This document shows, piece after piece, positions 23,892 through 35,807 of a stretch of DNA of 64,000 bases. This DNA is from Pseudomonas silvicola. GTDB taxonomy: Bacteria > Pseudomonadota > Gammaproteobacteria > Pseudomonadales > Pseudomonadaceae. Within the stretch, counting starts at the first letter, position 1. Each line of letters begins with the position of its first letter. A model generated the notes under the pieces. The model was given only the letters and a program-made list of their open reading frames with translations. It made no database searches and was not told the origin of the DNA. The stretch covers positions 1,528,001 through 1,592,000 of the forward strand of contig NZ_CP093280.1 in NCBI RefSeq assembly GCF_026651855.1, read 5' to 3'. Both the position numbers and the translations under genes were made by a program.

Positions 23892-24953
23892 CTATTTAGT
23901 TTCTAGTCTATCTAGCTTGTGTACTAAATCTTCAGCCCGCAGATGAGTGTAACGCTTGAGCATCTGCATCGATTTGTGCCCGCTAATTGCGGAAACTTCT
24001 TGATCAGAAAGGCCGCCCTCAACCAGCCTGCTCACGGCTTCGTGCCGCAGATCGTGAAAACGAAAGTCCGGCACACCAGTCTTTTTCTTGATGGCACCCC
24101 AGATCTTGGTGAAGGCGTAAGGACGACGCTTCCCATCACGCCCAGGCTCACCGAAAAAAACCAGATCGCAGTCAATTGGCCGCACGGGATTCGTCAGGGC
24201 TGCGCGGAAAACCTCGGTAGCTAGCTTCGTCAACGGAACCGTGCGAGCACTATCATTTTTTGTATCCGACAGCCGGACGATCCGTTTTTGAACGTCTACC
24301 TGTGATCGCCGCAAGCCTGCGATCTCCGATGCACGCATACCTGTCGCCAAAGCTATCTGGACGATCCAGCCAAGCATTGGATTACTGTGTTTGCCCACAG
24401 CGGCCAAAAGGCGCTTTTCTTCATCAGCCATCAGCCGCCTGTTACGGCCCTCTCCAGGGCTCGGTTTTCGGATATTGAGCACAGGGTTGAATGTCAGTCC
24501 AAGACCCCATTCCTGGATTGCAACGGTGAATAGATGGCTGAGCAGAGCAAGCTCCAGCCGTACAGTATTGTTGCTCGTTAGTTGGCCGCGGTTCGTCAGC
24601 GAGCCAAGACGTGTATCGCGGTATTTCGCAATCACCTCAGAGGACAGAGCGGCGAGCGAGTATTTCCCTAGGTGGTGGGTCAGCTGCTGAGCCTTGTTTG
24701 CCTCGGCCTTTTGCGTGGTGGGCTTCTTGGTCGGGCTGACTTCACGCATATAACGCCGCAGGGCATTTTCGAGCGTCATACGCTCGGAGCCGCTGCGCTG
24801 GATGTAGACACCCCTTACCATCTCGTCTTCGGTACGCCGAGACCAGTCTTCCGCATCACGCTTGGTGCGGAAGGTTTTAGCCACAGTTGGCCAGCCGGTT
24901 TTGCGGATCAAAGCCTTCCAAGTGCCGGAAGGGGTTTTGACTAGTGTTGCCAT
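23892..24953 (-). CDS. int: Tyrosine-recombinase integrase of the island
   Basis: A 353-residue phage-type integrase. An N-terminal arm-binding region (residues 1-60: TWKALIRKTGWPTVAKTFRTKRDAEDW) is followed by a core-binding domain (60-160) and a catalytic domain with all active residues: Arg207 in ATGMRASEI, Lys232, His300 and Arg303 in FHDLRHEAVSRL, His326 in SGHKSM and nucleophile Tyr335 in KRYTH. The ATG at 24951-24953 gives a normal N-terminus; the open frame extends to 25064 but only into the attachment region. It lies 130 bases from the tRNA, reading away from it. The gene looks intact, so excision may still be possible. Confidence 0.92.
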   Translation of the reverse strand: MATLVKTPSGTWKALIRKTGWPTVAKTFRTKRDAEDWSRRTEDEMVRGVYIQRSGSERMTLENALRRYMREVSPTKKPTTQKAEANKAQQLTHHLGKYSLAALSSEVIAKYRDTRLGSLTNRGQLTSNNTVRLELALLSHLFTVAIQEWGLGLTFNPVLNIRKPSPGEGRNRRLMADEEKRLLAAVGKHSNPMLGWIVQIALATGMRASEIAGLRRSQVDVQKRIVRLSDTKNDSARTVPLTKLATEVFRAALTNPVRPIDCDLVFFGEPGRDGKRRPYAFTKIWGAIKKKTGVPDFRFHDLRHEAVSRLVEGGLSDQEVSAISGHKSMQMLKRYTHLRAEDLVHKLDRLETK

Positions 24954-24988
24954 CTGAAAGGACTCCAAAGGTGTACTGGCGCACCAGC

Positions 24989-25007
24989 ACTGTACCGATT
25001 TTGTACC
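24989..25007 (+). other. Candidate integrase arm-type site, right end
   Basis: ACTGTACCGATTTTGTACC, matching the left-end sequence at 11192-11210 in 15 of 18 positions. It lies about 70 bases inside the right attachment repeat, just upstream of the integrase start, so binding could also regulate integrase expression. Confidence 0.4.
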
Positions 25008-25052
25008 TTTGGACCATAGGACTGTATTAGTGGAGAACCACCCAGAAACGCG

Positions 25053-25075
25053 AAAGCCGCGCAATGCGCGGCTTT
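25053..25075 (-). terminator. Island-supplied terminator-like hairpin after the tRNA
   Basis: AAAGCCGCGC and GCGCGGCTTT pair perfectly around a three-base loop, five bases past the CCA end of the tRNA. It resembles the hairpin at 10995-11020 at the other island end and appears to replace it for the rebuilt tRNA gene. The T-run is short. Confidence 0.6.
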
Positions 25076-25077
25076 GA

Positions 25078-25157
<80 letters not shown>

Positions 25158-25172
25158 CCAGTAGGTCGCGGA

Positions 25173-28100
25173 TTATAACGACGGATTCCCGCCAGTGCTA
25201 TCCGAAAAGTCGGAAACACGCCTACGAAGAAACGCCGCGGCGAATTCTTCGGGTCGCAGGGGCTGGCTGAAGATGAAACCCTGTACTTGTTCGCAGCCTT
25301 CTTTTGCGAGGAATCGCTGCTGTGCCGGGTTCTCTACGCCTTCGGCGATGACCGTCAGTTGCATGCTGCGGCCCAGGGCGATGATGGCTCGCACGATGGC
25401 GGCGTCGTGGGGGTCGGCGGGCAGGCCGCGCACGAATGACTGGTCGATCTTGAGGATGTCCAGTGGCAGGCGCTTGAGGTAGCTGAGCGAGGAATAGCCG
25501 GTGCCGAAGTCGTCGATGGCCAGTTGCACGCCCAGTGCCTTGAGCTGGTGCAGCACGGCCAGCGCTTCCTCTGCCTGGCTCATGATGAAGTTTTCGGTAA
25601 TTTCCAGTTGCAGGTAGCCTGGGTCCAGGCGGCAGTCGCCCAGCAGCTGCTCGATACGCTTGAGCAGGTTGGGTTGGCGCAACTGGGCCCCGGCCAGGTT
25701 GACCGACAGGGGGCCGAAGGCGTGGTACAGGCCCTGCCAGGTTTCCATCTGGCGGCACGCCTGCTCCAGCACCCAGTCACCCAATTGCAGGATGCTGCCG
25801 TTTTCCTCCGCCAAGGGAATGAAGCGTTCGGGCGGTACGTCGCCGAAGGTGGGGTGGGCCCAGCGGACCAGCGCCTCGGCGCCTACCAGCGTCTGGTCCA
25901 GCAGGCTGAACTTGGGCTGGTAGGCCAGGCTCAGTTCGCCCCGCTCGATGGCGCGGCGCAGTTCGTATTCCAGGGCCACGCGCTCACTGGCCTGGGCGGT
26001 GAGGTCGCGCGTGTAGGACTCCACGCGGTTGCGCCCTTTGGCCTTGGAACGGTACATGGCGGCGTCGGCATTCTTGATCAGGGTGGCGACGTCGGTGCCG
26101 TCCTGGGGGTACAGGCTGGTGCCGATGCTGGCGCTGGTGAAGAACTCGTGCTCACCGGCCTGGAAGGGCGCGCTGAAGCAGGCCAGGAGCTTGTTGGCGA
26201 TGTGTTCGGCATCGCTGGCCTGCTGCAGGCCCGGCAGCAGAATGATGAACTCGTCGCCCCCCAGGCGGGCCACGGTATCGATGTCGCGCACTTGTTCCTT
26301 GAGGCGCTGGGCGATGCCGGTCAGCAGCAGGTCGCCCACCGGGTGGCCCAAGCTGTCGTTGATGTGCTTGAAACGGTCCAGGTCCAGGAACAGCACTGCG
26401 CCCTGGCCGTTGTCGTCTCGCTGGCGGTTGAGTGACGCCTGCAGGCGGCTTTCGAACAGGGTGCGGTTGGGCAGGCCCGTGAGCGGGTCGTGGTGGGCCT
26501 GGTAGTCCAGGCGCGCCTGGGCGTGCTTGAGGCTGGAGATGTCAGCGAACACCGCAACGAAATGAGTCAGCGCGGCGTCGGTGTTGCGCACGGCACTGAT
26601 GGTCAGCCAGCAGGGATACAGTTCGCCATTCTTGCGGCGGTTGTGGATCTCGCCCTGCCAATGGCCTTCTGCGGTCAACTGGTGCCACATGGCCGCATAG
26701 AATGCGCTGTCGTGCTGCCCCGAGGCCAACAGGGCGGGGGTGCTGCCCACGGCCTCCGCCTCGCTGTAACCGGTGATCTCGCTGAACGCGCGGTTGACCG
26801 CGGTAATGCGCTGGCGAGTATCGGTGATCAGCACGCCTTCGGCGGTGCTTTCAAACACCGTGGCGGCCAGTTGCAGCTTCTCCTGCATCATATGGCGCTC
26901 GGTGATGTCCCGGGCGATGGTCAGCAGGCAGGCGTCGCCGGCGATGGGCAGCGGGCTGGTGGACACTTCGCAAAGGCGGATGGCGCCGTCGCAGCGGCGG
27001 ATAAGGCAGCGGAAATCTCGAACGAAGCCATCGCGTGCAAGCATGCCCAGCAGGCGCTTGCGCTCGTTGAGGTCAACCCACAGCCCCAGGTCCAGCGTGG
27101 AGTGATCGATGGACACGCCACTGGGGTACCCACTGATGCGGCTGAAGCCTTCATTCACCTCCAGCAGCATGCCGTCGCGCATGCGGGTGAGCAGCATGCC
27201 GTCGGGCGAGGCATGGAAGGCCTTGGCGAATTTTTCCTCGCTGGTCTGCAAGCGCTGCTGCGTTTCCTTTAGCTCGCTGATGTCACGCACTACCACGACC
27301 AGCGCCGGGGTGGTGTCCAGCTCGAACCGCCCGGCCGAGATCAGGCCGGTGAAGGTCTGGCCGTTGTGGCGGCGCAGGGGCATTTCGAGGTTGCGGATAC
27401 TGCCGGTCTGCAGGCGCAGCTGTAGCTCGGCGCCTACGTCCGGGGTAGTGAAAATGGTCAACTGGCTGGCGGTTCGGCCGACCACGTCGGTGGCGTACAG
27501 GCCCGTCTGTTCCTCGAAGGCCTTGTTCACCTCCAGCAGGCAGCCGTCACTGAGACGGGCAATGATCAGCATGTCCGGGAACTGGCGGAAGACCGACGCG
27601 AACTTCTGCTCCGACAGGCGCAGGGCTTCTTCGGTACGCTTTATTTCGCTGATGTCGATCATCAGGCCGCGCATGACCGGCACATGGCCTTGGCGGATCA
27701 GGCTGACGATATCCCGCACCCAGATCACGCGCTGGTCCGCGGTCACCACTCGGTAGTCCACCACATGGTCGCGCCCGGCAAGGGCTTCCGCGGTACAGAA
27801 TGCGTCTGCGCAGGCGGCGTCGGCAGGGTGCAGGATGCTGCGCCAGAACCCGGGCTTCAGCCAATGGGCCAGGGGGTAGCCCAGCAGGGCTTCGGCATGG
27901 GGGGAGACGTAGCTGTAGGCGAAGTCGGTGGGGGAGGCTTCCCAGGCAATGGCCGACAGGCTTTCCACCAGGCCCCGGTAATGGTATTCGCTGCTGCGCA
28001 GTTCCTGCTCCAGCGCTATGCGCCGCGAGATTTCGGAACTGAGCCGCCGGTTGATGCGGATCACACTGGCCAATATCACCAGCACCAGCAGCAGTACCGG

Positions 28101-28907
28101 CAGCGCGTAGAGCAGGTAGTCGTACCACAGCGTGCGTTGGTCGATGATTTTCCCGACCCAACGCTCCTGAATCTGTTCTACCTGCCGGGGATCGAGGTCG
28201 GCGATGACCTTGTCGAGAATATCGGCGAGGATCCTTTCACCGGCGGGCACGCCCATCGCCAACTGGTAACGGTAGGGGGTGTCACCACTGACATAGAGGC
28301 CTTTGAGCTTGAGCTGGCGCAGGCTCCAGACGCTTGAGGCCAGGTCGCCGACCACGGCGTCCGCTTGCCCCGTGGCCAAGGCCTCGAGTGCGGAATTGAT
28401 GTTGGGCAGCGCCTCCAGGTTGAGGTCGGGGTGGTGGGTGCGGAGCAGTTCGTGGGGGGCGTAATTGTCCACCACGGCGACCTTCAGGCCATACAGGTCT
28501 TTGAGGTTGCGCGGCTGGGGGCCGTCCTTGCGCGCGAGGATAACGATGGGGAAGTCCAGATAGGGGCGGGTAAACGCCATGTAGGCCTGGCGCTCGGGCG
28601 TCGACATGACGCCAGGCAACAGGTCCACCTGGCCTTTGCGTGCCTGTTGCAGGGTTTCGGTCCAGCTGACGGGTTCCACGGGCTTCAGCGTCACGCCCAG
28701 GCGCTTCTGCACCAGGTTGACATAATCGGCCGCCAGGCCCTGGTATAGGCCGCTGGGGTCACGAAACTCGAAGGGAGGCCACGAGGCATCGACACCCAGG
28801 CGCAGTTCGGGGTGACTGCGAAGCCATGCCTGTTCTTCGTCTGACAGGGGCAGCGCAACCGCCATGGCTGCCCGGCCCATCAGGAACAGCAAGAGCAGCA
28901 CGCGCAT
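25173..28907 (-). CDS. Periplasmic-binding/PAS/GGDEF/EAL cyclic-di-GMP sensor protein
   Basis: A 1,244-residue inner-membrane protein. After a signal peptide comes a family-3 solute-binding domain (residues ~25-255: EEQAWLRSHPELRLGVDASWPP), a membrane helix (~264-286), four PAS segments (~300-800), a GGDEF domain and an EAL domain. The cyclase signature RLGGDEFIILLPG is intact, with an RxxD inhibitory site (RDID) five residues before it; the EAL domain shows EALVRW, ENFIM and DDFGTGYSSLSYLKRLP, as in active phosphodiesterases. Both activities are therefore possible. The periplasmic domain suggests an amino-acid-like ligand, unidentified. It stands alone between the tRNA and rpoD. Confidence 0.88.
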   Translation of the reverse strand: MRVLLLLFLMGRAAMAVALPLSDEEQAWLRSHPELRLGVDASWPPFEFRDPSGLYQGLAADYVNLVQKRLGVTLKPVEPVSWTETLQQARKGQVDLLPGVMSTPERQAYMAFTRPYLDFPIVILARKDGPQPRNLKDLYGLKVAVVDNYAPHELLRTHHPDLNLEALPNINSALEALATGQADAVVGDLASSVWSLRQLKLKGLYVSGDTPYRYQLAMGVPAGERILADILDKVIADLDPRQVEQIQERWVGKIIDQRTLWYDYLLYALPVLLLVLVILASVIRINRRLSSEISRRIALEQELRSSEYHYRGLVESLSAIAWEASPTDFAYSYVSPHAEALLGYPLAHWLKPGFWRSILHPADAACADAFCTAEALAGRDHVVDYRVVTADQRVIWVRDIVSLIRQGHVPVMRGLMIDISEIKRTEEALRLSEQKFASVFRQFPDMLIIARLSDGCLLEVNKAFEEQTGLYATDVVGRTASQLTIFTTPDVGAELQLRLQTGSIRNLEMPLRRHNGQTFTGLISAGRFELDTTPALVVVVRDISELKETQQRLQTSEEKFAKAFHASPDGMLLTRMRDGMLLEVNEGFSRISGYPSGVSIDHSTLDLGLWVDLNERKRLLGMLARDGFVRDFRCLIRRCDGAIRLCEVSTSPLPIAGDACLLTIARDITERHMMQEKLQLAATVFESTAEGVLITDTRQRITAVNRAFSEITGYSEAEAVGSTPALLASGQHDSAFYAAMWHQLTAEGHWQGEIHNRRKNGELYPCWLTISAVRNTDAALTHFVAVFADISSLKHAQARLDYQAHHDPLTGLPNRTLFESRLQASLNRQRDDNGQGAVLFLDLDRFKHINDSLGHPVGDLLLTGIAQRLKEQVRDIDTVARLGGDEFIILLPGLQQASDAEHIANKLLACFSAPFQAGEHEFFTSASIGTSLYPQDGTDVATLIKNADAAMYRSKAKGRNRVESYTRDLTAQASERVALEYELRRAIERGELSLAYQPKFSLLDQTLVGAEALVRWAHPTFGDVPPERFIPLAEENGSILQLGDWVLEQACRQMETWQGLYHAFGPLSVNLAGAQLRQPNLLKRIEQLLGDCRLDPGYLQLEITENFIMSQAEEALAVLHQLKALGVQLAIDDFGTGYSSLSYLKRLPLDILKIDQSFVRGLPADPHDAAIVRAIIALGRSMQLTVIAEGVENPAQQRFLAKEGCEQVQGFIFSQPLRPEEFAAAFLRRRVSDFSDSTGGNPSL

Positions 28908-29026
28908 GTGGGCCTCGATTTCATTCCCTGGAATGAAACGAGTGTAGACGGCGGTGGCAGGGGCGCGCAGCGCAGGCGGCGATGAGGTGCATCACCTGGG
29001 GAAAACGGACGCGGGGAGCAGAAAGC

Positions 29027-29050
29027 AAAACCCCCGGCCGGGCCGGGGGT
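29027..29050 (-). terminator. Rho-independent terminator of rpoD
   Basis: On the minus strand ACCCCCGGCC/GGCCGGGGGT forms a strong GC stem followed by TTTG and a T-rich stretch, directly past the rpoD stop at 29058. Confidence 0.82.
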
Positions 29051-29057
29051 TCTGGTA

Positions 29058-30905
<1,848 letters not shown>

Positions 30906-30972
30906 AACACCCTATCCACTGAAGGTCTTGGCGGGCAAAAAACAAGCCGAGGATTATACCCGAGCTAGGACC

Positions 30973-32955
30973 TCACGCGCCAGTTGAGGTCGGGGTTTGT
31001 GCGTGAACATTGCGAGTTAACAGCTGGAGAAGCTGATTTTTCTCCTCGTCGCTCAATTCACCTTGCCTGGCTTTGAGAAGCAGACGTTCCAGGCTCCGTT
31101 CGCGTTGGCGAGCGGTCAAGCTAGTTATGGTGTCGAAAAACTGCTGTTCAAGGTTATCGGCCTCGATCAGCCATTCTTTCTCCGCCAGCACGCGCAGCAG
31201 GCGACCCTGTTCGGTGCCATGCCAACGCGCGATCAACTGTAAAGAGCGTAGCTTAGGATTCTTCTGCAAGGCTTCGAGCAGGGCCACCAGCAGCTGCGAG
31301 TACAGGTGCTCTTCGTCGGCAAAATGGCTGGTGCTCTCTACCTTTCCCGCCAGTTGCGGGTGGTGCAGCAGGGTGCGCAGGGCGCTGAGGGTCGGTGGTT
31401 CCACCGATGTCGGCACCCGGGGCGGTACCCGTGGTTCGAAATTGCGCCCGCCCTTGCCCTTCCAGTCCTTGTTGCCATCCCATTTCTTCTTGCCGCCGCC
31501 CTTGTTGGGCGTCCAGGCCTGTTGCTGCGGCTGGAATTCCTGGGGGGCATGCTGCTGGTGAAAATCACTGTAGTCGGGCGTGAAATCGGGCACCGAGTCG
31601 TAATCGAAACCGGGGTCGTAGCTGGGTTGCGGTTGCGCGGGGGCAGGCGTGCTGTTGGCCAGTTGCTGCACCGCTTCGCCGCTGAGGCCGGTGATCTCGC
31701 TGAGCCGGTTGCGCATCAGAATGCGCAGGTTCGCCCCGGGCACCTTGTCGATCAGCGGTGCTGCCAGGGTGGCCATGTGGGCCTTGCCTTCCAGCGACCG
31801 TGGGTCGGCTTCTTCCGTCAGTTGCTGGAAGAAGTAATCGGCCAGCGGTTGGGCATGCTGGTTGATCCGGGCCTTGAAAGCGTCGGTGCCTTCGGCGCGC
31901 ACCAGGGTGTCCGGGTCTTCGCCTTCGGGCAGGAACAGGAAGCGCGCCTTGCGGCCGTCCTGCAGGTTGGGCAGCGTCGCCTCCAGGGCGCGCCAGGCAG
32001 CGTTGCGGCCGGCCTGGTCGCCGTCAAAGCAGAACAGCACGCTGGGCACCACGCGGAACAGGCGCTTGAGGTGTTCTTCGCTGGTGGCCGTGCCCAGGGT
32101 CGCCACGGCATTGCGAAGGCCTTGCTGCGCCAGGGCAATGACGTCCATGTAGCCTTCGACCACGATGATCTCGTCGAGGTTGCGGTTGTGCTTGCGCGCC
32201 TCGAACAGGCCATACAGCTCCTGGCCCTTGTGGAATACCGGTGTTTCCGGGGAGTTCAGGTATTTGGGCTTGTCGTCGCCCAGTACCCGGCCGCCAAAGG
32301 CGATCACCCGCCCGCGGCTGTCGCGGATGGGGAACATCACCCGGTCGCGGAAGCGGTCGTAGCGTTTGCCGGACTCGGCGTTCTCGATCAGCAGCCCGGC
32401 GTCGATCATCACCTTCTGTTGCAGGCTGTCGCTGGCCAGGTGCTTGTACAGGTTGTCCCAGCCTGGCGGGGCGAAGCCCAGGCCGAAATCGCGGGCAATT
32501 TCCCCCGACAGGCCGCGGCCCTTGAGGTATTCAACCGCGGCGCGGCGCGAGGGGTGGCTCTTGAGCGCCTGGCGGTAGAATTCGGCGGCGGCGGTCAGCA
32601 GCGGGTACAGCGGCGAGTCGGTGGGCTGGCGCGGCTTGTGCCCGCGCCCGCCGTCCTCGCGCGGCACTTCCATGCCGGCCGCCTTGGCCAGTTCTTCGAC
32701 GGCCTGGGGGAAGTCCAGGTTGTCGTGGTCCATGATGAAGCCAAGGGCGTTACCCCCGGCGCCGCAGCCGAAGCAGTAATAGAACTGCTTGTCGGGGCTG
32801 ACGGTGAAGGAGGGGGTTTTCTCCTTGTGGAACGGGCAGCAGGCGGAGTAGTTCTTGCCCGCCTTCTTCATTTGCACGCGCGAAGTCACCACATCGACGA
32901 TGTCGGTGCGGTTCAGAAGGTCGTCAATGAAGCTCTGGGGAATCAGCCCGGCCAT
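30973..32955 (-). CDS. dnaG: DNA primase
   Basis: A 660-residue primase. The zinc-binding domain has CCPFHKEKTPSF and FYCFGCGAGGNA (CHC2 type); the TOPRIM catalytic core has EIIVVEGYMDVIAL and FCFDGDQAGRNAA; a C-terminal helicase-interaction domain follows a Gln/Pro-rich linker near residues 430-500 that is typical of pseudomonads. It makes RNA primers at the replication fork with DnaB. Middle gene of the macromolecular-synthesis operon. Confidence 0.97.
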   Translation of the reverse strand: MAGLIPQSFIDDLLNRTDIVDVVTSRVQMKKAGKNYSACCPFHKEKTPSFTVSPDKQFYYCFGCGAGGNALGFIMDHDNLDFPQAVEELAKAAGMEVPREDGGRGHKPRQPTDSPLYPLLTAAAEFYRQALKSHPSRRAAVEYLKGRGLSGEIARDFGLGFAPPGWDNLYKHLASDSLQQKVMIDAGLLIENAESGKRYDRFRDRVMFPIRDSRGRVIAFGGRVLGDDKPKYLNSPETPVFHKGQELYGLFEARKHNRNLDEIIVVEGYMDVIALAQQGLRNAVATLGTATSEEHLKRLFRVVPSVLFCFDGDQAGRNAAWRALEATLPNLQDGRKARFLFLPEGEDPDTLVRAEGTDAFKARINQHAQPLADYFFQQLTEEADPRSLEGKAHMATLAAPLIDKVPGANLRILMRNRLSEITGLSGEAVQQLANSTPAPAQPQPSYDPGFDYDSVPDFTPDYSDFHQQHAPQEFQPQQQAWTPNKGGGKKKWDGNKDWKGKGGRNFEPRVPPRVPTSVEPPTLSALRTLLHHPQLAGKVESTSHFADEEHLYSQLLVALLEALQKNPKLRSLQLIARWHGTEQGRLLRVLAEKEWLIEADNLEQQFFDTITSLTARQRERSLERLLLKARQGELSDEEKNQLLQLLTRNVHAQTPTSTGA

Positions 32956-33340
32956 GGCTCTCTCATCATCAGGCTAGAAAGCTGCTGTGCAGTGTAACTG
33001 GGTGCAGAGGGTGCTGTTGCCCTTTGCCGTCCTGTTTGTTTGTCGGAAACGGCGTCGCTTCCGATCAGCCGAAGCTGGTATCGAAGCGGGACGTTGAAAC
33101 AGGAAAAAAGGGGGTGTGCTCGTCTGCAGCCCGTGAAGGCTCGTCAGTTCTGACGTGCACTCTGGCGATGAGGCCAGCTCTGACGTTTCAGGCAGGTTTG
33201 CTTCGGTGCGCAAGGCAACCTCGGCATCCGTTCGGGCAGTACCTGAACGGGGTGTTGCAACAACGGCTCTTGCAACAGCAACAACTGCCGGCAGCCCGGC
33301 TGTGGGCCGGGCGAGGCAGAAGCTTGCGACGCAGTCTGTA
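32956..33340. other. rpsU-dnaG intergenic region
   Basis: A 385-base non-coding spacer inside the operon. It holds an inverted repeat GTTGCAA/TTGCAAC (33254-33276) and a GC hairpin GCCCGGC/GCCGGGC (33294-33312) just past rpsU, which may act as an attenuator lowering dnaG relative to rpsU; a T-run is lacking. Processing or internal promoter sites are expected here from other species, but I could not place them. Confidence 0.5.
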
Positions 33341-33556
33341 TTAGTACAGACGAACGGCGCGGCGCTGTTCGCGCTGAACTTTCTTGGCGTGACGCTTAAC
33401 AGCAGCAGCTGCTTTGCGCTTACGCTCGGAAGTCGGCTTCTCGTAAAATTCGCGGCTACGAACTTCAGCCAGTACACCGGCTTTTTCGCAGGAGCGCTTG
33501 AAACGACGCAGAGCTACGTCGAAGGGTTCGTTCTCTTTAACTTTGACGGCTGGCAT
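33341..33556 (-). CDS. rpsU: 30S ribosomal protein S21
   Basis: A 71-residue basic protein: [19 protein letters not shown], then [32 protein letters not shown] and an Arg/Lys-rich tail. Length and sequence are those of S21, which helps mRNA selection at initiation. First gene of the rpsU-dnaG-rpoD operon, divergent from tsaD. Confidence 0.98.
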
Positions 33557-33757
33557 CTAGAGCTACCTTCATTCATTACCGGGATCGACGTGCCAATGGC
33601 AAAAACATGCGCTGAAGTACGTCGGTTTTTAAGGGTTGCGGATGTTAACCCTTAGCAGCCCGGAATGCAAAGCCTCTGATCGAAAACCGCTGGCCGGGGC
33701 ACTGAGTGGGGACTATCATGCGCGCCTTCGAATTCAGCCTCAACAAGGCCATGACCC

Positions 33758-34783
33758 ATGTTAGTACTGGGATTGGAAACATCCTGCGACGAAACCGGCG
33801 TCGCCCTTTATGACAGCGAACGCGGCCTGCTGGCCGAGGCGTTGTTCAGCCAGATCGACCTGCACCGCGTCTACGGCGGCGTGGTACCGGAGCTGGCGTC
33901 GCGCGACCACGTCAAGCGCATGCTGCCCCTGATCCGTCAGGTGCTGGCCGAAGCCGACTGCGTGGCCACCGAGATCGACGCCATCGCCTATACCGCCGGC
34001 CCCGGGCTTGTGGGCGCGCTGCTGGTGGGCGCTTCATGCGCCCAGGCGCTGGCCTTTGCCTGGGGTATCCCGGCGCTGGGCGTGCACCACATGGAGGGCC
34101 ATCTTCTGGCACCCATGCTGGAAGAACAACCCCCCGAGTTTCCGTTCGTCGCCTTGTTGGTGTCCGGCGGCCACACCCAGTTGGTACGGGTGGATGGCAT
34201 CGGCCAATACGAGCTGCTGGGCGAGACACTGGACGACGCGGCGGGTGAAGCTTTCGACAAGACCGCGAAGATGATCGGCCTCAACTACCCCGGTGGTCCC
34301 GAGATCGCGCGCCTGGCCGCCCAGGGTGTGCCGGGGCGCTTCACGTTCCCGCGGCCGATGACCGATCGCCCAGGGCTGACCTTCAGCTTCAGCGGCCTGA
34401 AAACCTCAGCCCTGAACACCTGGCAGCAGTGCCAGGCAGCCGGGGACGACACCGACCAGACTCGTTGCGACATCTCCCTGGCCTTCCAGCAGGCCGTGGT
34501 GGACACTCTGACCATCAAGTGCCGTCGTGCCCTCAAGCAGACCGGCCTCAAGCGCCTGGTGATCGCCGGGGGCGTGAGTGCCAACAAGGCCCTGCGCGAA
34601 TCGCTGGACAGCATGCTGGGCGAGTTCAAGGGCAAGGTGTTCTATGCTCGCCCGCAGTTCTGCACCGACAACGGCGCGATGATCGCCTACGCCGGCTGCC
34701 AGCGCTTGCTGGCCGGCCAGCATGAGGACCTGGCGATTACCGTGCAGGCCCGCTGGCCCATGGAGCAGCTGCCAGCGCTGTAA
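33758..34783 (+). CDS. tsaD: tRNA N6-threonylcarbamoyladenosine transferase subunit TsaD
   Basis: A 341-residue ASKHA-fold protein. [16 protein letters not shown] (N-terminal phosphate loop), the metal ligands in [11 protein letters not shown], the [10 protein letters not shown] loop and [14 protein letters not shown] near the C-terminus are all conserved. With TsaB/TsaE it transfers the threonylcarbamoyl group to A37 of ANN-decoding tRNAs. Transcribed away from rpsU, from a shared 200-base intergenic region. Confidence 0.97.
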   Translation: MLVLGLETSCDETGVALYDSERGLLAEALFSQIDLHRVYGGVVPELASRDHVKRMLPLIRQVLAEADCVATEIDAIAYTAGPGLVGALLVGASCAQALAFAWGIPALGVHHMEGHLLAPMLEEQPPEFPFVALLVSGGHTQLVRVDGIGQYELLGETLDDAAGEAFDKTAKMIGLNYPGGPEIARLAAQGVPGRFTFPRPMTDRPGLTFSFSGLKTSALNTWQQCQAAGDDTDQTRCDISLAFQQAVVDTLTIKCRRALKQTGLKRLVIAGGVSANKALRESLDSMLGEFKGKVFYARPQFCTDNGAMIAYAGCQRLLAGQHEDLAITVQARWPMEQLPAL

Positions 34784-34808
34784 CCTGGGCGCGGTTCATG
34801 GGCGGCGT

Positions 34809-35378
34809 TCAGAAATGCCGTTCGCGCCCGGCGAACAGGTCGCGTAGATTGCCGCGGTGGCGCCAGACGATGAGCAAGGTCAGCACGCTCATCGGCAACA
34901 GCGCCTGGGGTTCCTGCCATGCGAGCAAGGGCAGGGTCAGGGGCGTGGCGATCAGCGAGGCCAGGGAACTGGTACGGGTGAGCCAGAAGGTCAGGGCCCA
35001 TACCGCCACGGCCAGCAGCGCGGCAGGCGGGTACAGCGCCAGGATCATGCCGGCGGCGGTGGCCACGCCCTTGCCACCCTGGAAGTGGAAATACACCGGG
35101 AACATGTGGCCGATGACCGCGCACAGGCCCACCCAGGCCTGGTCCTGCAGGTCCAGGCCGGCCAGGCGTGCTACCAGCACCGGCAGCAGGCCCTTGCACA
35201 GGTCGCCCAGCAGGGTGAGGATGGCGAGCTTGCGGCCGGCCAGGCGCAGCATGTTGGTGGCGCCGGCGTTGCCGGAACCGCTCATGCGCGGGTCGGGGTT
35301 ACCGGTCACGCGGCTAAGCACAATGGCGAAGGACAGCGAGCCGAGCAGGTAGGCGAGAATCGCCAGTAACCAAAACAT
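34809..35378 (-). CDS. plsY: Glycerol-3-phosphate acyltransferase PlsY
   Basis: A 189-residue membrane protein with about five helices and the three cytoplasmic motifs of Pls[12 protein letters not shown] (motif 1), the KGLLPVL segment, and [20 protein letters not shown] (motif 2). It uses acyl-phosphate to acylate glycerol-3-phosphate, the first step of phospholipid synthesis. The ATG at 35376-35378 gives the normal length; the open frame upstream to 35732 runs over folB. Convergent with tsaD and divergent from folB. Confidence 0.95.
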   Translation of the reverse strand: MFWLLAILAYLLGSLSFAIVLSRVTGNPDPRMSGSGNAGATNMLRLAGRKLAILTLLGDLCKGLLPVLVARLAGLDLQDQAWVGLCAVIGHMFPVYFHFQGGKGVATAAGMILALYPPAALLAVAVWALTFWLTRTSSLASLIATPLTLPLLAWQEPQALLPMSVLTLLIVWRHRGNLRDLFAGRERHF

Positions 35379-35453
35379 GCTAACTATTCCGGGCGAGGAC
35401 GCCCCTGATTCTAACGGCGCATTGCGCCCTTGTCGTGCTGCGGAGAGAAGTGC

Positions 35454-35807
35454 TTGGACAGAGTGTTTATCGAGGGCCTGGAAGTGGATACCGTGATCGG
35501 TGCCTATGACTGGGAGCGGGGCATCCGCCAGTGCCTGCGTCTTGACCTGAGTTTTGCCTGGGACAACCGCCCGGCAGCCGAGGGCGATGATTTGAGCCTG
35601 GCACTGGACTACGCCAGCGTCTCCACACGCATTCAGGCCTTTGCCGAGGCCAGTCAGTTCCAGTTGGTCGAGACCTTCGCCGAGCGCCTGGCGCAGGTTT
35701 TGATGAGCGAGTTCAACATTCCCTGGCTGCACCTGAAATTGACCAAGCCCGGTGCCGTCGCGGCTGCCAGGGGCGTTGGCGTGGAGATCGAGCGCGGATG
35801 TCGCTGA
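35454..35807 (+). CDS. folB: Dihydroneopterin aldolase
   Basis: A 117-residue protein of the tunnelling fold: [21 protein letters not shown] at the N-terminus, [14 protein letters not shown], and the [13 protein letters not shown] helix. It converts dihydroneopterin to 6-hydroxymethyl-dihydropterin in folate synthesis. I chose the TTG at 35454 because GGAGAG lies six bases upstream and FolB normally starts right at DRVFI; no ATG is available. Its end overlaps the folK start by ten bases. Confidence 0.9.
   Translation: MDRVFIEGLEVDTVIGAYDWERGIRQCLRLDLSFAWDNRPAAEGDDLSLALDYASVSTRIQAFAEASQFQLVETFAERLAQVLMSEFNIPWLHLKLTKPGAVAAARGVGVEIERGCR

Noticed and set aside
31306-32997. A 563-codon open frame opposite dnaG
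   Set aside because: Antisense shadow of a certain gene.
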